Positions 12,274-23,792 of a DNA stretch of 64,000 nucleotides are shown piece by piece. A model generated the notes under the pieces. It was not told the DNA's origin, made no database searches, and saw only the letters and a list, made by a program, of their open reading frames with translations. Location: positions 24,601,012 to 24,665,011 of the forward strand of contig NC_087066.1 of assembly GCF_963678635.1 (NCBI RefSeq), written 5' to 3'. The position numbers and the translations under genes were made by a program. The stretch is from Symsagittifera roscoffensis. Lineage: Eukaryota > Xenacoelomorpha > Acoela > Convolutidae. The number at the start of each line of letters is the position of its first letter. Position 1 is the stretch's first letter.

Positions 12274-13466
12274 ATGGCGCAGTCAAACGAGTCGAACCTA
12301 CGAGGACTAGAGTTTTTTTGGAACAACTCATCGAATGAAAACCAACACGATTGGGAAAGGTGGTCAAAAAAGTTTCAACAAACAATTATCGCAAAGGATT
12401 CCGTAGACATCGAAGATGTAATCAACCCACCGGTGAGAACTGAACTAGTTTACCCCATGGCAGAACCACCGGACCCGTCCGATGATCAAGCCCGTCGGGC
12501 CGAAAAAGAAGAACACCACCGAATAGCTATACAAAACTACACCGAAGAATTGAGAAGGAGAAGGGCAGAAGACAACACAAAATTCAACGGACTTCAAATC
12601 GGAGATATTGACAAGAAATTAAAATCACCTTTATACCTAGCACTCGGAAAAGAAGGACAGAAATGCTTTTCACATAAAAATCCTGGTAAAAGAATTTTGG
12701 ACATTAGTTTTGCCGAATTCTGGGAATTACTCAAAACTACCTTTACGGTCACTACAAATCTAACATACGAAAGATTTAAATTTTTTAGCCGAAGACAGAA
12801 AGAACATGAGTCTTTAGAGAAATTCCACGAAACACTTTCCAAATTGGCAAAAAACTGCAAACTGGGGGAACTCGAGTCAGAATTAGTCAGAGACATTTTC
12901 ATCACAAATATGCGAAACGTCGAGATTCAAAAGAAACTATGTATAGAATACTTGACCCCAGAAAATGTACTAGTTATGTATTAGTTCACGAGAAAGGCAC
13001 TAAAATCCATCAACAGTACCTAAAATTCCCAACCTATAATGCGGTACAGAGACCTCAATACGTAAAGAATGAACCAACCCTAAACATTGTGGAAACCAAT
13101 AAGTGCCGCAACTGTGGCCAGCAGTTCAAAAAAGTACACTTAACTACATGCCCGGCCAGAGACAGAAATTGCAATACGTGCGGACGTAAAGGTCACTTTG
13201 CTAAACATTGCAGGAGTTCAGCAAGGACACAAACAAACATTGTTGAACAAAATCAAGTACCCCAGGAAAACGAAAATACCCGCGCTAACACGCAGGAAAA
13301 TCCCGGATTTGAAGTCAACATGGACGACTTTCTAGTTCTAGCGGTAGACACGGACAGCCAAATAAAGGCAGTAGAAGACAAGATAGAACGTGGAGTTAGA
13401 ACTGTATTTACACCACGAAGGACTAGAATTAAAGAAGACGTTGAAGGTATCTTTGGTAAATTTTAA
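12274..13466 (+). pseudogene. gag: retrotransposon gag, frame-broken
   Basis: The first part (12274-12984) encodes a charged protein like a gypsy matrix/capsid, rich in Glu and Arg, with a capsid-like segment that includes the helix-type sequence SLEKFHETLSKLAKNC. The frame then changes at about 12940-12980, and the second part (to 13466) carries two zinc knuckles: an irregular CRNC...H...C knuckle and a canonical C-x2-C-x4-H-x4-C (CNTCGRKGHFAKHC). Such knuckles bind genomic RNA in the particle. The frame change near the capsid/nucleocapsid junction looks like an indel, not a programmed site. The pol frame overlaps the 3' end. Confidence 0.85.
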
Positions 13467-15400
13467 CCCTTACTGTACTGAAATCCAGATTGACTCAGCA
13501 AGCCCAGTTGCATTCAAGAAAAAAGACCTACTACATGAACTGAAGATACGAGATAGATTTTTAAAGTTAGAACCTGTGGATGAAACAACAAAGAAGGCGT
13601 ATCAAGGCTTCCGCAGCACAATCAACATTATTGGAAGAGTTCGAGTGAGAATTCGATCGAAGGGCTGGGATGCTAGCGATGAGAAACTTTTCATCACCGA
13701 AGGAGCAGAAAGAAATTTCCTCGGAAACGATATATTACCGAATCTGGGAATAGTAGTACGCCAGAAACAACCTCCACCCAACGGGTCAGAGTTTCGGAAA
13801 ATTCAGAAAGGATCACCCATCGGGATAGACGTTAATCAAATAAGGTTTGCATCGGATAGAATACAAGACCAAAACCAAGAGACACCTTCACAAAGTGAGT
13901 TTAAAACATACGTATCAAGACAATTTTCAGGCCTCATAAAAAGAACCGGTAGATCAAAGAATTTTATAGTTAAAACTTATTTTAAGGAACCATTAAAGCC
14001 GATACAGGTAAAGGGAAAACGCATTCCGATCCACCTTCTCCCTAAAGTCAAATCATGTATCGACCAACTCCTAAGAGACGGGCACATTGAAAAATTGTCT
14101 AGATGCTCTGAAGATTGTTTCATCTCCCCTATCGTATTTACAGCTAAAAGGGACGGATCAATTAAATTAGCACTAAACTCGAAACTATTGAACAAACAGA
14201 TATTCCGTAATAGATATCAAATGCCGAACCTATTTGAACTAATTGATAACGTAGCAGTAACGATTAGCGGTCACGACGAAAGAAATATTTGGTTCTCATC
14301 GATTGATCTAAAATACGTAAATCGCCAAATACCGCTCTCAAAAAAGGCAAGTAACCAATGTAATTTTAAAATCGTGGGGGGAGAAGTAACGGGCTCCTAC
14401 CGTTTTCAAACCGGATTTTATGGGCTAGGCGATATGCCTAATGAATGTCAACGTATAATGGACCGTCTGACGGAAAAATTACCAAATACCCATTGTTACC
14501 TCGACGACATCTTAATCGCCACCGTGGGTAGCGAGGATGAACACAAAAAGCTAGTTATTAACGTTTTAAAAACGTTAGACGACGAGGGATTAGCCATAAA
14601 ATGGGAAAAATGCATATTCTTGACTCACAACATAGAATGGTTGGGATTTAAAATCGATGAAAAAGGGACGACACCATTAATACACAAATCGGACGCAATC
14701 AGAAACCTGAAAGAACCAAAGTGTATAAAAGAGATAAGATCACTAATGGAATCGATTAATCAGTTCAACAAGTTTATACCAAACTTAGCGTCCTTATCAG
14801 CACCGTTTAGAGAACTGATGCAGAAAAATAAACCATTTAAATGGTCCACGGTGCACGCTGAAGCGTTTGAAAAAATTAAGAAAGAAATTTGCAACACAGT
14901 AACGAACCATCATTTCGATATAAAACTGAACACCCGAGTGAAATGTGATGCCTCACAATAAGGATTAGGCGCGTCCATCGAACAAGACCATCGGGGGAAT
15001 TGGAAGACGGTAGCGTTCGCAAGCAGATTTTTGAACATAGCCGAGTTAAAATACAGTACCAACGAACTTGAATTGCTAGGGCTAGTGTGGGCGTTAGACG
15101 ATTTTAAAAACTATCCATTGGGCAAATAATTCTCAATTTTAACAGACCACAAAGCCTTAATAGGAGCACTGAGAGATGACAAATATACTAAAACGGCTCA
15201 ATCACGTCTCACCCGTTGGGCGGAAAAATTACTGCCATTCGACTTTACTGTCGAACATTTACCGGGTAAAGATATGGGATTTGTTGATTATCTATCTCGA
15301 CACCCATCGGGTGAACCCGTACTAGTTTCTCTTGACGACGAAAAATTCGTTATTGCATCGGTAAATCTTATAAGTACACTCCTAGGTTTCGATCATTTGA
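13390..15400 (+). pseudogene. pol: retrotransposon pol: protease, reverse transcriptase, RNase H
   Basis: The frame overlaps the end of gag by at least 77 nt, one frame over. A likely aspartic protease site is IDSASPV, with Ala where Gly is usual. The RT follows with LALNSKLLNKQ and YQMPNL, the motif-A Asp in SSIDLK, and YLDD at about 14501-14512 as the catalytic motif. The reading frame is stopped by TAA at 14959-14961, inside the CDAS segment that opens the RNase H domain, and by a second TAA at 15127-15129. RNase H residues continue after each stop (TNELELLGLVWAL, LTDHKALIGAL, DYLSRHPS). Apart from these stops the domain order is complete. Confidence 0.9.
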
Positions 15401-15413
15401 TGCCGAGAAATTC

Positions 15414-16886
15414 GTGGTCACAAAAAGAAATAAGTTCTCCCAACATTTCCTAGCGCATGACGTCACTTACTGCAATACGATTGGCCAGTCGACAGATCAT
15501 ATGACCAGCCAAGAAATAGAACGTGAGAAACGAATAGCTAACACCGCTGAAATTTTCCAAGCTATAGCTAACTATTCTAACATTTCAGTGTGCCAAAATT
15601 CTCACTCGCGTACAGAAGATTGTGACTCAGCTTGCAAAATCAACAACTTTTCGACAAATTTTAAAATAATGAAAGATATGGCTGAACAATTACAACCTAC
15701 TGAACAACAAGACTATTCTACAAATGAAAATATGGATACTTTAACACCAAGTACCAGTAACCCGTCGGAGAATCCCGTAAAAAGATCACCTATTAGGAAG
15801 AAAACAGTTAAAATATTCCCTTTCTCTTGGCCAGAAAAATTTGATTCAAAATTTATGTCATTATCATCAAAACAAGATCTTGTACTGAAAAAGATAATCA
15901 AAGCAATTGAGGAAGACCGCAAACAAGACATTTTACAATTGGGAAATTACTATAAATCGTACTTAAATAACCTACACGTTAGCGGAGGTTGTCTTTATCT
16001 TGACAATCGACTAGTTATTCCAGCTTGCTTAAGATCGACAAGGCTCCACCAATTACACGAGGCTCACCCAGGCCAGTTTGCAATGAAGAGTCTGGCAACT
16101 CAATACATCTGGTGGCAGAAAAATCTTTCGTGAAATCCAAGTCCACGGTGAAAATTGTATCGAGTGCGTTAAAACAGGTAAAAACTTGAAACCTCTTTCA
16201 AATCATAACACCTTAGGAAAACTCCCAATGGTCGAAGAACCAAACCAAGAAATGGAGTTAGATTTCGCCGGTCCGTTACCACTAGTATGGGGAAAAATAC
16301 ATATTGGTATGCGTGGATAGATTTTCAAAATTCCCATCTGCTCAAATAACATCCAGCACATTGGCAAAATCCATCATAAACTTCCTTAGTAAATACATAG
16401 CTCTTCATGGGATACCTAGAACTATCAAAACAGACCAGGAATCTGGTTTTATCTCTAAAAAAATCCAGAACATCTTGCTATGAACATAACATAAAAGTTA
16501 TATTTAGCCCAGTGGGTGACCATAGAGCCACCGGATTAGTTGAGCTTTTAATCAGAACCATTAAGAAAAGGCTCTTGGTTATGGCACAAGAACGCCCAAA
16601 ACCATCGTTAGAATCTGCACTGTTGAAGATAATAAAATGCCTAAGAACGGTAACCCAACAGTCGCTAAACTGTTCTCCCTTTGAAGCACACTTTGGTAGA
16701 TCCCCAAACACCATCTGGCATAACTTGATCAAGTCACCCTCCTCAAATAACCTTGATTGGAACAAAACCTTGTTATGCATAGATAAGGGCCGAAAACTTA
16801 TGAGTCGAGAACGAAGACATGACTGGGACGCCCCTGACGATGTAGAAGACGGAGACCTAGACGAAAACTCATCATCCTCGCAGTGA
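15414..16886 (+). pseudogene. retrotransposon integrase, frameshifted
   Basis: A Ser/Thr-rich linker leads into an HHCC-type zinc-binding segment (HQLHEAHPGQFAMKS followed, in another frame, by CIEC). The catalytic core is spread over three frames: the first Asp in ELDFAGPLP near 16260-16290, the second in TIKTDQESGF near 16410-16450, and the Glu in RATGLVELLIRTIKKR near 16525-16570. This is the D,D,E arrangement of retroviral-type integrases, which insert the cDNA into host DNA. At least three frame changes mean this copy cannot make a complete enzyme. Confidence 0.85.
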
Positions 16887-17398
16887 GATATGTTCCAACC
16901 AGTGCTGGCTCCCCAGTAAAAGTACTTTCACGGGCAGAAAAACGAGATGCCTTGGGCATAAAGGATTCAGTGCTGAACAACTCGCCGGGTAAGACCACTA
17001 TTTATAGAAAAGTTCAAGAAAGATCGGAGAGTGAACCATTCTATAGAGAACTCAAGGATGAAATTGCAAGGGAGTCAGACCACACAATTACCTTGAAAAA
17101 CGGAAAAGTAATACGTAAATCTGATTTAGCTATCGAAAGACAACCCACTATGAAGAAACCCAGCCCGAGAAAAAGAGACCAACTTGTAAAATTCTACGCA
17201 ACAAAGGGACTGAGGAAGACTGCGAAACCGCAAAGAAATGTCGGCTTTAAAAGTTCAAGAGCGACTCAAAAGAAAAAGAATCTTCAGTCGAAATTCGAAG
17301 AGCTCGATATAGCGAGGCGGAACGCGGCCATGAATAGCTCCAGAGAGACTCTATTTAGAGAGGAGGAAGAAAAGACTAAGATTTCCAATAGGCCTTGA
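16883..17398 (+). pseudogene. integrase C-terminal region
   Basis: This frame begins where the preceding integrase frame stops and shows no upstream start of its own, so it was probably continuous with integrase before an indel. It contains a short beta-type segment (DHTITLKNGKVIRKSDLAI) that resembles the SH3-like C-terminal DNA-binding region of gypsy integrases, followed by a long basic tail with KKPSPRKRD and QKKKN. The basic tail fits nucleic-acid or nuclear association. The domain assignment is by pattern only. Confidence 0.6.
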
Positions 17399-17534
17399 GA
17401 GCGACCATGAGACAAGCCCGTCGGGCAAACTCGACCATCGTAAAGTTTCTGAAAACGAAACTAGAACGACGAATCACCCAAATGAAGACTTATCAGACGA
17501 CAATGCTAGCGACCTAATTCCATTACAAGAACTA

Positions 17535-18268
17535 ATGAACAAAACCTCAGATGACCCTGTAAAACCAAAAGAGCATTTAACATTAAACCGAACAGATCTT
17601 AAGGCTGAATTCACGGATCAGACCGAACAGAAAGCAGAGATGACCAAGATTCCGCTTATCGATCTGGGTTCAGGCGACAATTGTGTGGACCCACAGGTGA
17701 CCCCGCATCTGGTTCTCTTGGATAGCTATGATGAGGCGAAGAAAGCTAATCAAGAAGCGCCGATTCCTCCGGAAAATCCTAGAGGGGAACCGATGTCGTT
17801 ATGTCAGAGGCGGAGAATCAGCAAATAGACCCTGTCCCTATCAACAAAAAACCGAAACTGTCCGGTACAGCTAAGAGGAAAGCGTCATCTCCGGTGAAAT
17901 CACCGCCCTCGAAGAAACTACCTGAGATTTTTACCCGACAGAATACTAGACCTATGCGATCCAGACAGCCCCCAAAGATGCTGGGTGAAAGAGTGTTTAC
18001 CAACGTAGTAGACCTAACTGACGAAAACTTTGACGAGCCAATATCTAGGCCTGTTTATACTCCCCCAGCCTACCCAACGATAGAAGCAACCTCGGTCGAA
18101 ATGGAGAGCCATCATGTTGACGTTGTGGACTTGACAACCTTGACACCACCCTCATCATCGCACCCCACAACAGTGTACCTGCTGGAAGAAAGCTTCGAGT
18201 ACCCGAGTGATACAAAGTCCCTTGTAGCAGCCAATCAAAGTACATCAAGCAAGAAGGTTTTTTGTTAG
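17535..18268 (+). CDS. accessory 3' ORFs of the retrotransposon
   Basis: Two overlapping frames (17535-17828 and 17801-18268) follow the integrase region. The first is acidic and contains PLIDLGSGD. The second is Pro/Ser/Lys-rich and contains VVDLTDEN at about 18005-18028 and DVVDLTTL at about 18117-18140. A V-V-D-L core flanked by acidic residues is the form of a SUMO-interacting motif. There is no signal peptide or membrane anchor, so this is not a clear env gene. The two frames may be one gene split by an indel. The function is unknown; SUMO binding is inference. Confidence 0.5.
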
Positions 18269-18477
18269 CAATATCCGCTTTGACTCTCGCGACACACTAT
18301 ACAAATTTCTCTTCCGATTTTTAGTGTTAATTAGTCCAGCTCGAATGAACTCCTGGCAGTGCGCAGACGGCAACCTCCCTCCTCAGTGAAGCTTCCTAGT
18401 TATTAATCGCAGTTTCAAGTCTATCTGAAAACTCTTGCGTCGCCCCTCAAACTGGGCACGTGACTAGTTCAGTTACT

Positions 18478-18681
18478 ATGATCGAAACGATCAGTCTTCG
18501 TATGAAACTTGTACAGATTTATCTCAATTCAAAATACGAAGGTCGGATCCAACAGATCCCGTATCCAATGACACTGTTCGTTTTTTTTTGGAGTTTTTTG
18601 TTGAGTCAATTGCCTTTTCTAATGTTTGTTTTGTTTTCCGGTCTTTATCTCTTCTGTTTGTATCTCTGGTGGCTCTCTTAA
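18478..18681 (+). CDS. 67-residue hydrophobic ORF after the retrotransposon
   Basis: The C-terminal half is a long run of Phe, Leu and Trp that could span a membrane, but it comes from very T-rich DNA, where such frames are common. It starts 210 bp after the last retrotransposon ORF and might be part of its 3' region. No family is recognised and expression is not supported. Confidence 0.15.
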   Translation: MIETISLRMKLVQIYLNSKYEGRIQQIPYPMTLFVFFWSFLLSQLPFLMFVLFSGLYLFCLYLWWLS

Positions 18682-19836
18682 TTCGGTTAGCTTAGCCTCG
18701 TATCCAAAAACACGCTAGAAAAATTCTCTCAAAATTTCTTGAAAAGCTATCACGGAACGACCAAAAGGTGAAAAAGTTCAAATTGAACCACACCACCAGT
18801 ACTCTAGATTGGGCATAGTGGGTGGAAAAGTGGGTTCAATCCAGTAGTCATGAGGTCTTAAACATACCCATGAGCGTCATGAAAACACTTTTTGACAGTC
18901 GTTCACTCAAGTCACATATGAGGTTAAGCAAATAGGTTCCATAACTGCTGACTCAAGGATCAGAGAGACTAACTCTTTGCTTTTGTAAGTCAATCGCTCG
19001 GAGCAAATTCACGGTCGCTTCTGACATGGAACTTTAGGATCGTTACCGCTCAAAAGCCACAAATAAAATACCCCACTCTAGATAGAAATAGATATGCCCA
19101 ATGGCAAAGTCTCTAAATACCTGAAACTTGCGAATGCCATTAAAAACAGGGCTGGAACCTCAAGTAGTCACCATTAGTTTATTTTTAACAGTGCCTCACT
19201 TCAAGATAACTACATAAAATACAATCAAATAAATGATTTCAGGTACTCATCTCTAGACAACAAATCTGGAACTAATCCCAGACACGATTGAGTAAAATAT
19301 GTACAATTCTGAAAATTTGATTAAATGAAATTCAACTTGTTTTCATAGCAACATTGTTCAACTAACTTTTGGATCATTGGATCAATTCAATGGGCGACCT
19401 TCCCAATCAAACGGTCTCTTTCTCTACAATTTGCATTCTCGTTTCCACTCTCTGTGCTCTCTGTCAGGAACAAAACAACTCTAATCAAGTGTAATAATCA
19501 CAGACAACTTGCGAACATGATTTTGAATCTCGTCTAATTTTCTAACGATTTTCTCACAACTGTTAGATCGGCTGCTCTCATTCTTAAATCTGGTATTTGG
19601 ATTTGGTGCAAGACTGGGTCAATTCGAATTTTTGCAAACTTCAATTCGAAACGAAAAGAAACCAAACTTCTTTCATGTGACCGACTGGCAATCAAACAAT
19701 TACACTGTTGCCGTCAAACTAAACGCATACACTGTATACTTAGTACTCGTGGTAACCTACTCATCTTAGCCATGGACCCATAGCTGATCGAATATGAAAC
19801 AACTCGAAAGAGTTCAGAAACTAGTGACGAAATGGA
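18682..19836. other. non-coding stretch
   Basis: AT-rich sequence with no convincing gene, RNA or repeat. The 3' terminus of the Ty3-type element should lie at its start, but I could not see a polypurine tract or terminal repeat. Confidence 0.4.
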
Positions 19837-21010
19837 TTGTTGGGTCAAGTAAATGTCACCCTATTGGAACTGAAATCTCTGCGATTGGTAGTGGCACCCA
19901 AAGAAAGACTGTCAGAACTAATTGACGATATCAGTGGCAAACAACAGAAAACATCGCAGACAAGGAGGAAGGCGAAAGGAAGAAGTGACCAGAACCTGAA
20001 GGCAGAGGAAGTGTTTGCGCTTCAAAGACAGGGGTGAGGAGAATTTGATTTGTTTTGCTTTGTGCCTTTTGAGTTTTTTTTACTCGTGGTCTGCAAAACG
20101 AGGACCACAGTAATTTTGAATGCTGTTTGGCTCAGACAAATTTGAAAAATGAAACTAACTTGGAAACTTGTGTTAGACTATTCAAAATTTTTCAAAAAAT
20201 TTCATCAATCTGTACACAGACTGTAGTTTCTGAGAAAATGTCTGAAAAACGATCTTATACCGGATTTTTTGAAGTTCAGGTTCCCCGAGAAGCGGTTTTT
20301 TGGACCAAGATGTGCATAATTTTCAACTAAAACTACTAAGTACTGATACTTCTAGTGCAAATGAGGACAGGAAAAGATATAAGGAGATGCTAGTGAAAGC
20401 CCGATCGCCGGTGCAAAAAGAAATCGACGAACATTGGTGGGCAAACCTTTTCCGCTTGGTGAGGTTTCAAGTTGAGACAAACTTAAAGACAACACCAGAA
20501 AATCATAGAAAGAGGTTAGAAAAATTTTCTGAGATACAAGATAAACCTCTCGCGGTGACAAATGAGTGATCATCTAACGTGCTTGATAACATTCAACCGC
20601 GTGGACGGATACATGAGGTGCTGACCATTGCACCGAAGCATCCCATTTTAACGAAACGCACATTTTGGCTGTTATCGACATGTCCTTTCACAATTGAAAA
20701 ACCATACAACATCTGATGAAACACTATTTGAAACACAAGCTGCAACAAAGGTATATGCATAAAAGGACAAACCTCAAGAGACGAAGCCAATGAAAAAACG
20801 AGGAGTTATCTCTACAACAATGGGTTGTTGGCTGAGCTTTTTGATAATGGGGTTGCTTTTTACATAATGAGGAAACAAACGTTTGAATCAAAGCTGGAAT
20901 CATTGTTGCAATCTCTCAGTTTTGAAAAAAGCGGCAGCCACTGATGAGGGTAATCTTAACAAAACGCTTGCAAAAATTCCGCTGGGAAGAATCTCAAACA
21001 TTTTTCTACA
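19837..21010 (+). mobile_element. Penelope-like retroelement fragment (N-terminal part)
   Basis: Broken frames between about 20300 and 20990 carry, in order, KPLAVTNE, VLTIAPKHPILTK, FETQAATKVYA and EANEKTRSYLYNNGLLAELFDNGVAFYIM followed by KLESLL. From memory of the family, this resembles the region before the RT palm in Penelope-like and related elements, where the conserved forms are GPKHP, an Ala-rich IEA/YAK segment and L-AVPFDKG-GFCVM. A TGA at 20567-20569 and at least one frame change interrupt it. The RT palm with its catalytic Asp residues is absent. The earlier frames (19837-20037, 20127-20330) are basic and unrecognised. Confidence 0.45.
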
Positions 21011-22092
21011 GAGTCGAATATCCAGCGAAAATCTTTCCAAAAATGTATTTTAAAAAAATTTATTTTTGTTTACCTGATGGTCTACAACATTGATAAGTAA
21101 TTGAATTGATGAGTGATATAGATTTCTTTCTGATGAGTATACTCTTTCCTGTCTTCGTTTTTATTTCAGCACCACCTCAGTCGGATATACCAACAAATTT
21201 TATTTCAGGACCGTCCCAGTCAAAGAGACCAATAAATTATATTTCAGATCCGAGGTGATCAAAATTTGTAGTCAATTCCAATTCCTGTATTTGGAATTAA
21301 AGCAATTCCAATTCCAATTCCTATTGAAAATTATTAATCCCAATTCCGAAAAAATCAAGGAATTGAATTGCCTGGCCTATTCTCTTCATCCGAGTTAATA
21401 CTGACAATTTAGTCCCAAAAGTTTGGTTTTTCATTTAAAACGTTCATGTCTAAATCGAAATCATGACTCAGAAACTTCAAGACAATTTAATTTAAAATTG
21501 TTTAATTAGTTTTAGAGGTTAAAAATATTCGAATTTGAATAGTAATTTTAGAAGTTATTTGTTATTGGCTTCTTTTTTAACTTGATGGTTTAGAACCAAA
21601 ATGTACGTGAATTATTGTAAATAACGTTTATAAATTGATGTTTTATCGTCATAAGCATATTGTTAAAACCTTGACGATGCACATAGTTGCGAAAACGTTT
21701 GAAATTTGAAAACATTTAAAAACGTTTGAAATTTGAAAACGTTTGAAAACGTTTGAATGAAGTTTGTTTGAAATTTACTTTTTATAGTAAATTTGTGGAG
21801 CGCCCTCTGAGGGATTTTAGAGACAGGTCTGTCAAGTGGCTTTCTGTGAGGAGGTGGGAAACTGGAACTGGCTTGAAGAGTCTGGTGGTGCACCGCTGGA
21901 CCTACTGAGCTCGGCTGAGATTGTTCCTTGTTTTTCATTTTTATAACTCGATTTTAAAATTTAAATTAATTTAATTGTCTTTTTTTATTATCTGCTGATT
22001 TATAAAGTTCCCACTAACCGTTTATCATGGGTTAGTTCAGTCCCCGAAAATCGAGTCAAAATTCTTTTTTTTTACTGTTATACTGCGTCAAG
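21011..22092. repeat. AT-rich stretch with three short tandem-repeat patches
   Basis: No gene is visible. At 21163-21250 a roughly 40-bp unit (TTATTTCAG, then CC-CAGTC, then ACCAA-AAAT) is repeated about twice. At about 21243-21365 there are many AATTCC blocks. At 21691-21757 a 17-bp unit AAAACGTTTGAAATTTG is repeated about three times. The DNA immediately after, 21780-22000, holds only a minus-strand frame without a recognisable domain. Confidence 0.6.
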
Positions 22093-23792
22093 ATGGGGAA
22101 AAACAACAAAGAGTGTACAAGCAAAGAATGCTTGAAACTTTCAGGACTGATAAATTGGATTAGATGTGATTGTTGTTCTAGTTGGTATCATATCAGTTGT
22201 GTAAATATTTCTCTTAGCGACTCTATGAAAACCCAATGGTTTCAGTGTCCTTTATGTGTTGATGTAAATTCTGTTAGTAAAGCAACAATAGGTAATGATT
22301 TAGTGCTAGACAATTATGTTAATACAGCCATCTCAAATGTCCGAGTACTCAAGAGAGTACCAAAAGACTCTCGTGTTCCCTTGGCGGAAAGTCTGTCGGA
22401 CAGAATAAATGACATCGTCTACAATGTAAGAGATGTTACAAAATGGCTAACACAATTTCGAAAAATATGCCCCAAAATAAAATTAAAAAAAAAAGAAGAA
22501 CTCCTCATTTTAGGATCTCCATTCGGCGAACTTTGCCGAAAAGAATTGCTCGACGAAAAAATTAAGGAGCTTGAAAAAATCTCGGAATGTCATTGACAAA
22601 CTAGACGCCCATTATGGTTTTTACCTCCTGAAAAATTGCGATAGCATGCCAAAACTCCTATATTTTTTGCGTACGAGCCCTTGTTTTTTGCAAAATGATT
22701 TTTTGGAATGCTACGACAAATTACTAAGAAATTCATTTTGCAAGGTCACAAACGTGAAAATGGATGATAACCAGCTTTTACAAGCAGTTCTCCCGGCAGC
22801 CAAAGGTGGCTTGGGCGTTTCTTCCGCTCGTCTACTCGCTTTACCCGCTTTCTTAGCCTCAGCAGTAAGAGCAAAAGATGCCTTGAGCAAAATCTTTGGT
22901 TTGGAGCATGTGGAATTGAACCTATCATGACGCGCTTAAACGGTGGTTTGAACCTGGAAAAATTAAAATGGCTCCGGAAAATACAATCCAAAAAAATTGG
23001 ACGTAGCCAATTTTTGACAGCGAAACTCCAGACTTGATTTTACGTCTCGAACCAACGGACGTAAAAAGATTTAACGCGTTCCAAGATAGATTTGGCTCCC
23101 AATGGTTGAACGTCATCCCGTGCAAAAATTTAAGATTAAAACTGTCGAACCAACAACTCAGAATTGCGATAGGACTTCGATTGGGCTCAAAAATATGCAA
23201 AAGGCATAAATGCGTGTGCGGAAAAGACGTTACCCAGGATGGTTGGCATGGTCTTTCTTGCTTCAAAAGTGCAGGGAGATTCTCTAGGCATTCAAACCTG
23301 AATGCCCTTATAAAGCAGAGTTTATCTTCTACTCACATTCCGTCTGTTTTAGAACCACGACACCTCTACAGGACCAATCAGAAGCGACCAGATGGTTTGA
23401 CGCTCGTTCCATGGGCTGTTGGTAAGCAGCTCTGGTGGGATGTAACGGTAGTAGACTCCTTAGCTCTTTGTAGGATTAATGCTGGGTCTATTTGTAACCA
23501 TGGTACGGCTGCCGCTGATGCGGACGAGCGAAAAATCGACAAGTATAAAGATCTTGTAAATGATGGATATCTTTTTCAACCGCTAGCTTTTGAAATTCAG
23601 GGCGCGGCTGGCCCCAGCACAGAATTTTTTTTGAGCAAGCTTTGTAAGTACCTAAGCATATGCACTGAGGAACCCAGAGCAGGCAGCTTTTTAAAACAGA
23701 GAATCTATCTGGCAATACAGATTGCGAACGCCGCTTGCGTACTCGGAACAATAAATGACAAAATGACTTTCGACAAAATTTTTTATTTGTAA
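22093..23792 (+). mobile_element. PHD-finger retroelement lacking its reverse transcriptase
   Basis: The first frame (22093-22596) begins with a textbook PHD finger: Cys8, Cys13, Cys25, Cys28, His33, Cys36, Cys52 and Cys55, with Trp49 before the last pair. It continues with a segment resembling the pre-RT region of the minus-strand element at 29-32.7 kb, then jumps directly to that element's post-RT region (LLILGSPFGELC compared with ELLGAPIGD). The second frame (22571-22930) carries GGLGVSSARLLALPAF, and the third (23034-23792) a zinc-finger-like CVC...WHGLSC, RFSRH and a restriction-like endonuclease segment RPDGLTLVPW...WWDVTVVD. The whole RT palm is missing and two frameshifts are present. 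It is a deletion derivative of a LINE-like element. Confidence 0.8.

Larger units (their letters stand above)
12274..18268 (+). mobile_element. Ty3/gypsy-type LTR retrotransposon, broken copy
   Basis: The order gag, protease, RT, RNase H, integrase and accessory 3' ORFs is that of a Ty3/gypsy element. The copy is disabled by at least two TAA codons in pol and several frame changes in gag and the integrase region. I looked for matching long terminal repeats between 11.3-12.3 kb and 18.3-19.8 kb and found none by eye, so the true ends are undefined. A decayed relative with matching zinc knuckles, RT and RNase H lies on the minus strand at 59.4-62.4 kb. The individual parts are listed separately. 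Confidence 0.9.

Noticed and set aside
12939-12984. Programmed frameshift within gag
   Set aside because: The break falls within a continuous domain, has no slippery sequence that I recognise, and the copy has many other indels.
17535-18681. Envelope gene of the Ty3-type element
   Set aside because: The accessory ORFs are hydrophilic without signal peptide; the only hydrophobic frame (18478-18681) is short and in T-rich DNA.
20940-21160. CTGATGAG sequences near the Penelope-like fragment as hammerhead ribozyme cores
   Set aside because: Penelope-like elements often carry hammerheads, but neither occurrence (20943, 21133) is followed by a stem II and a GAAA box at the right distance.
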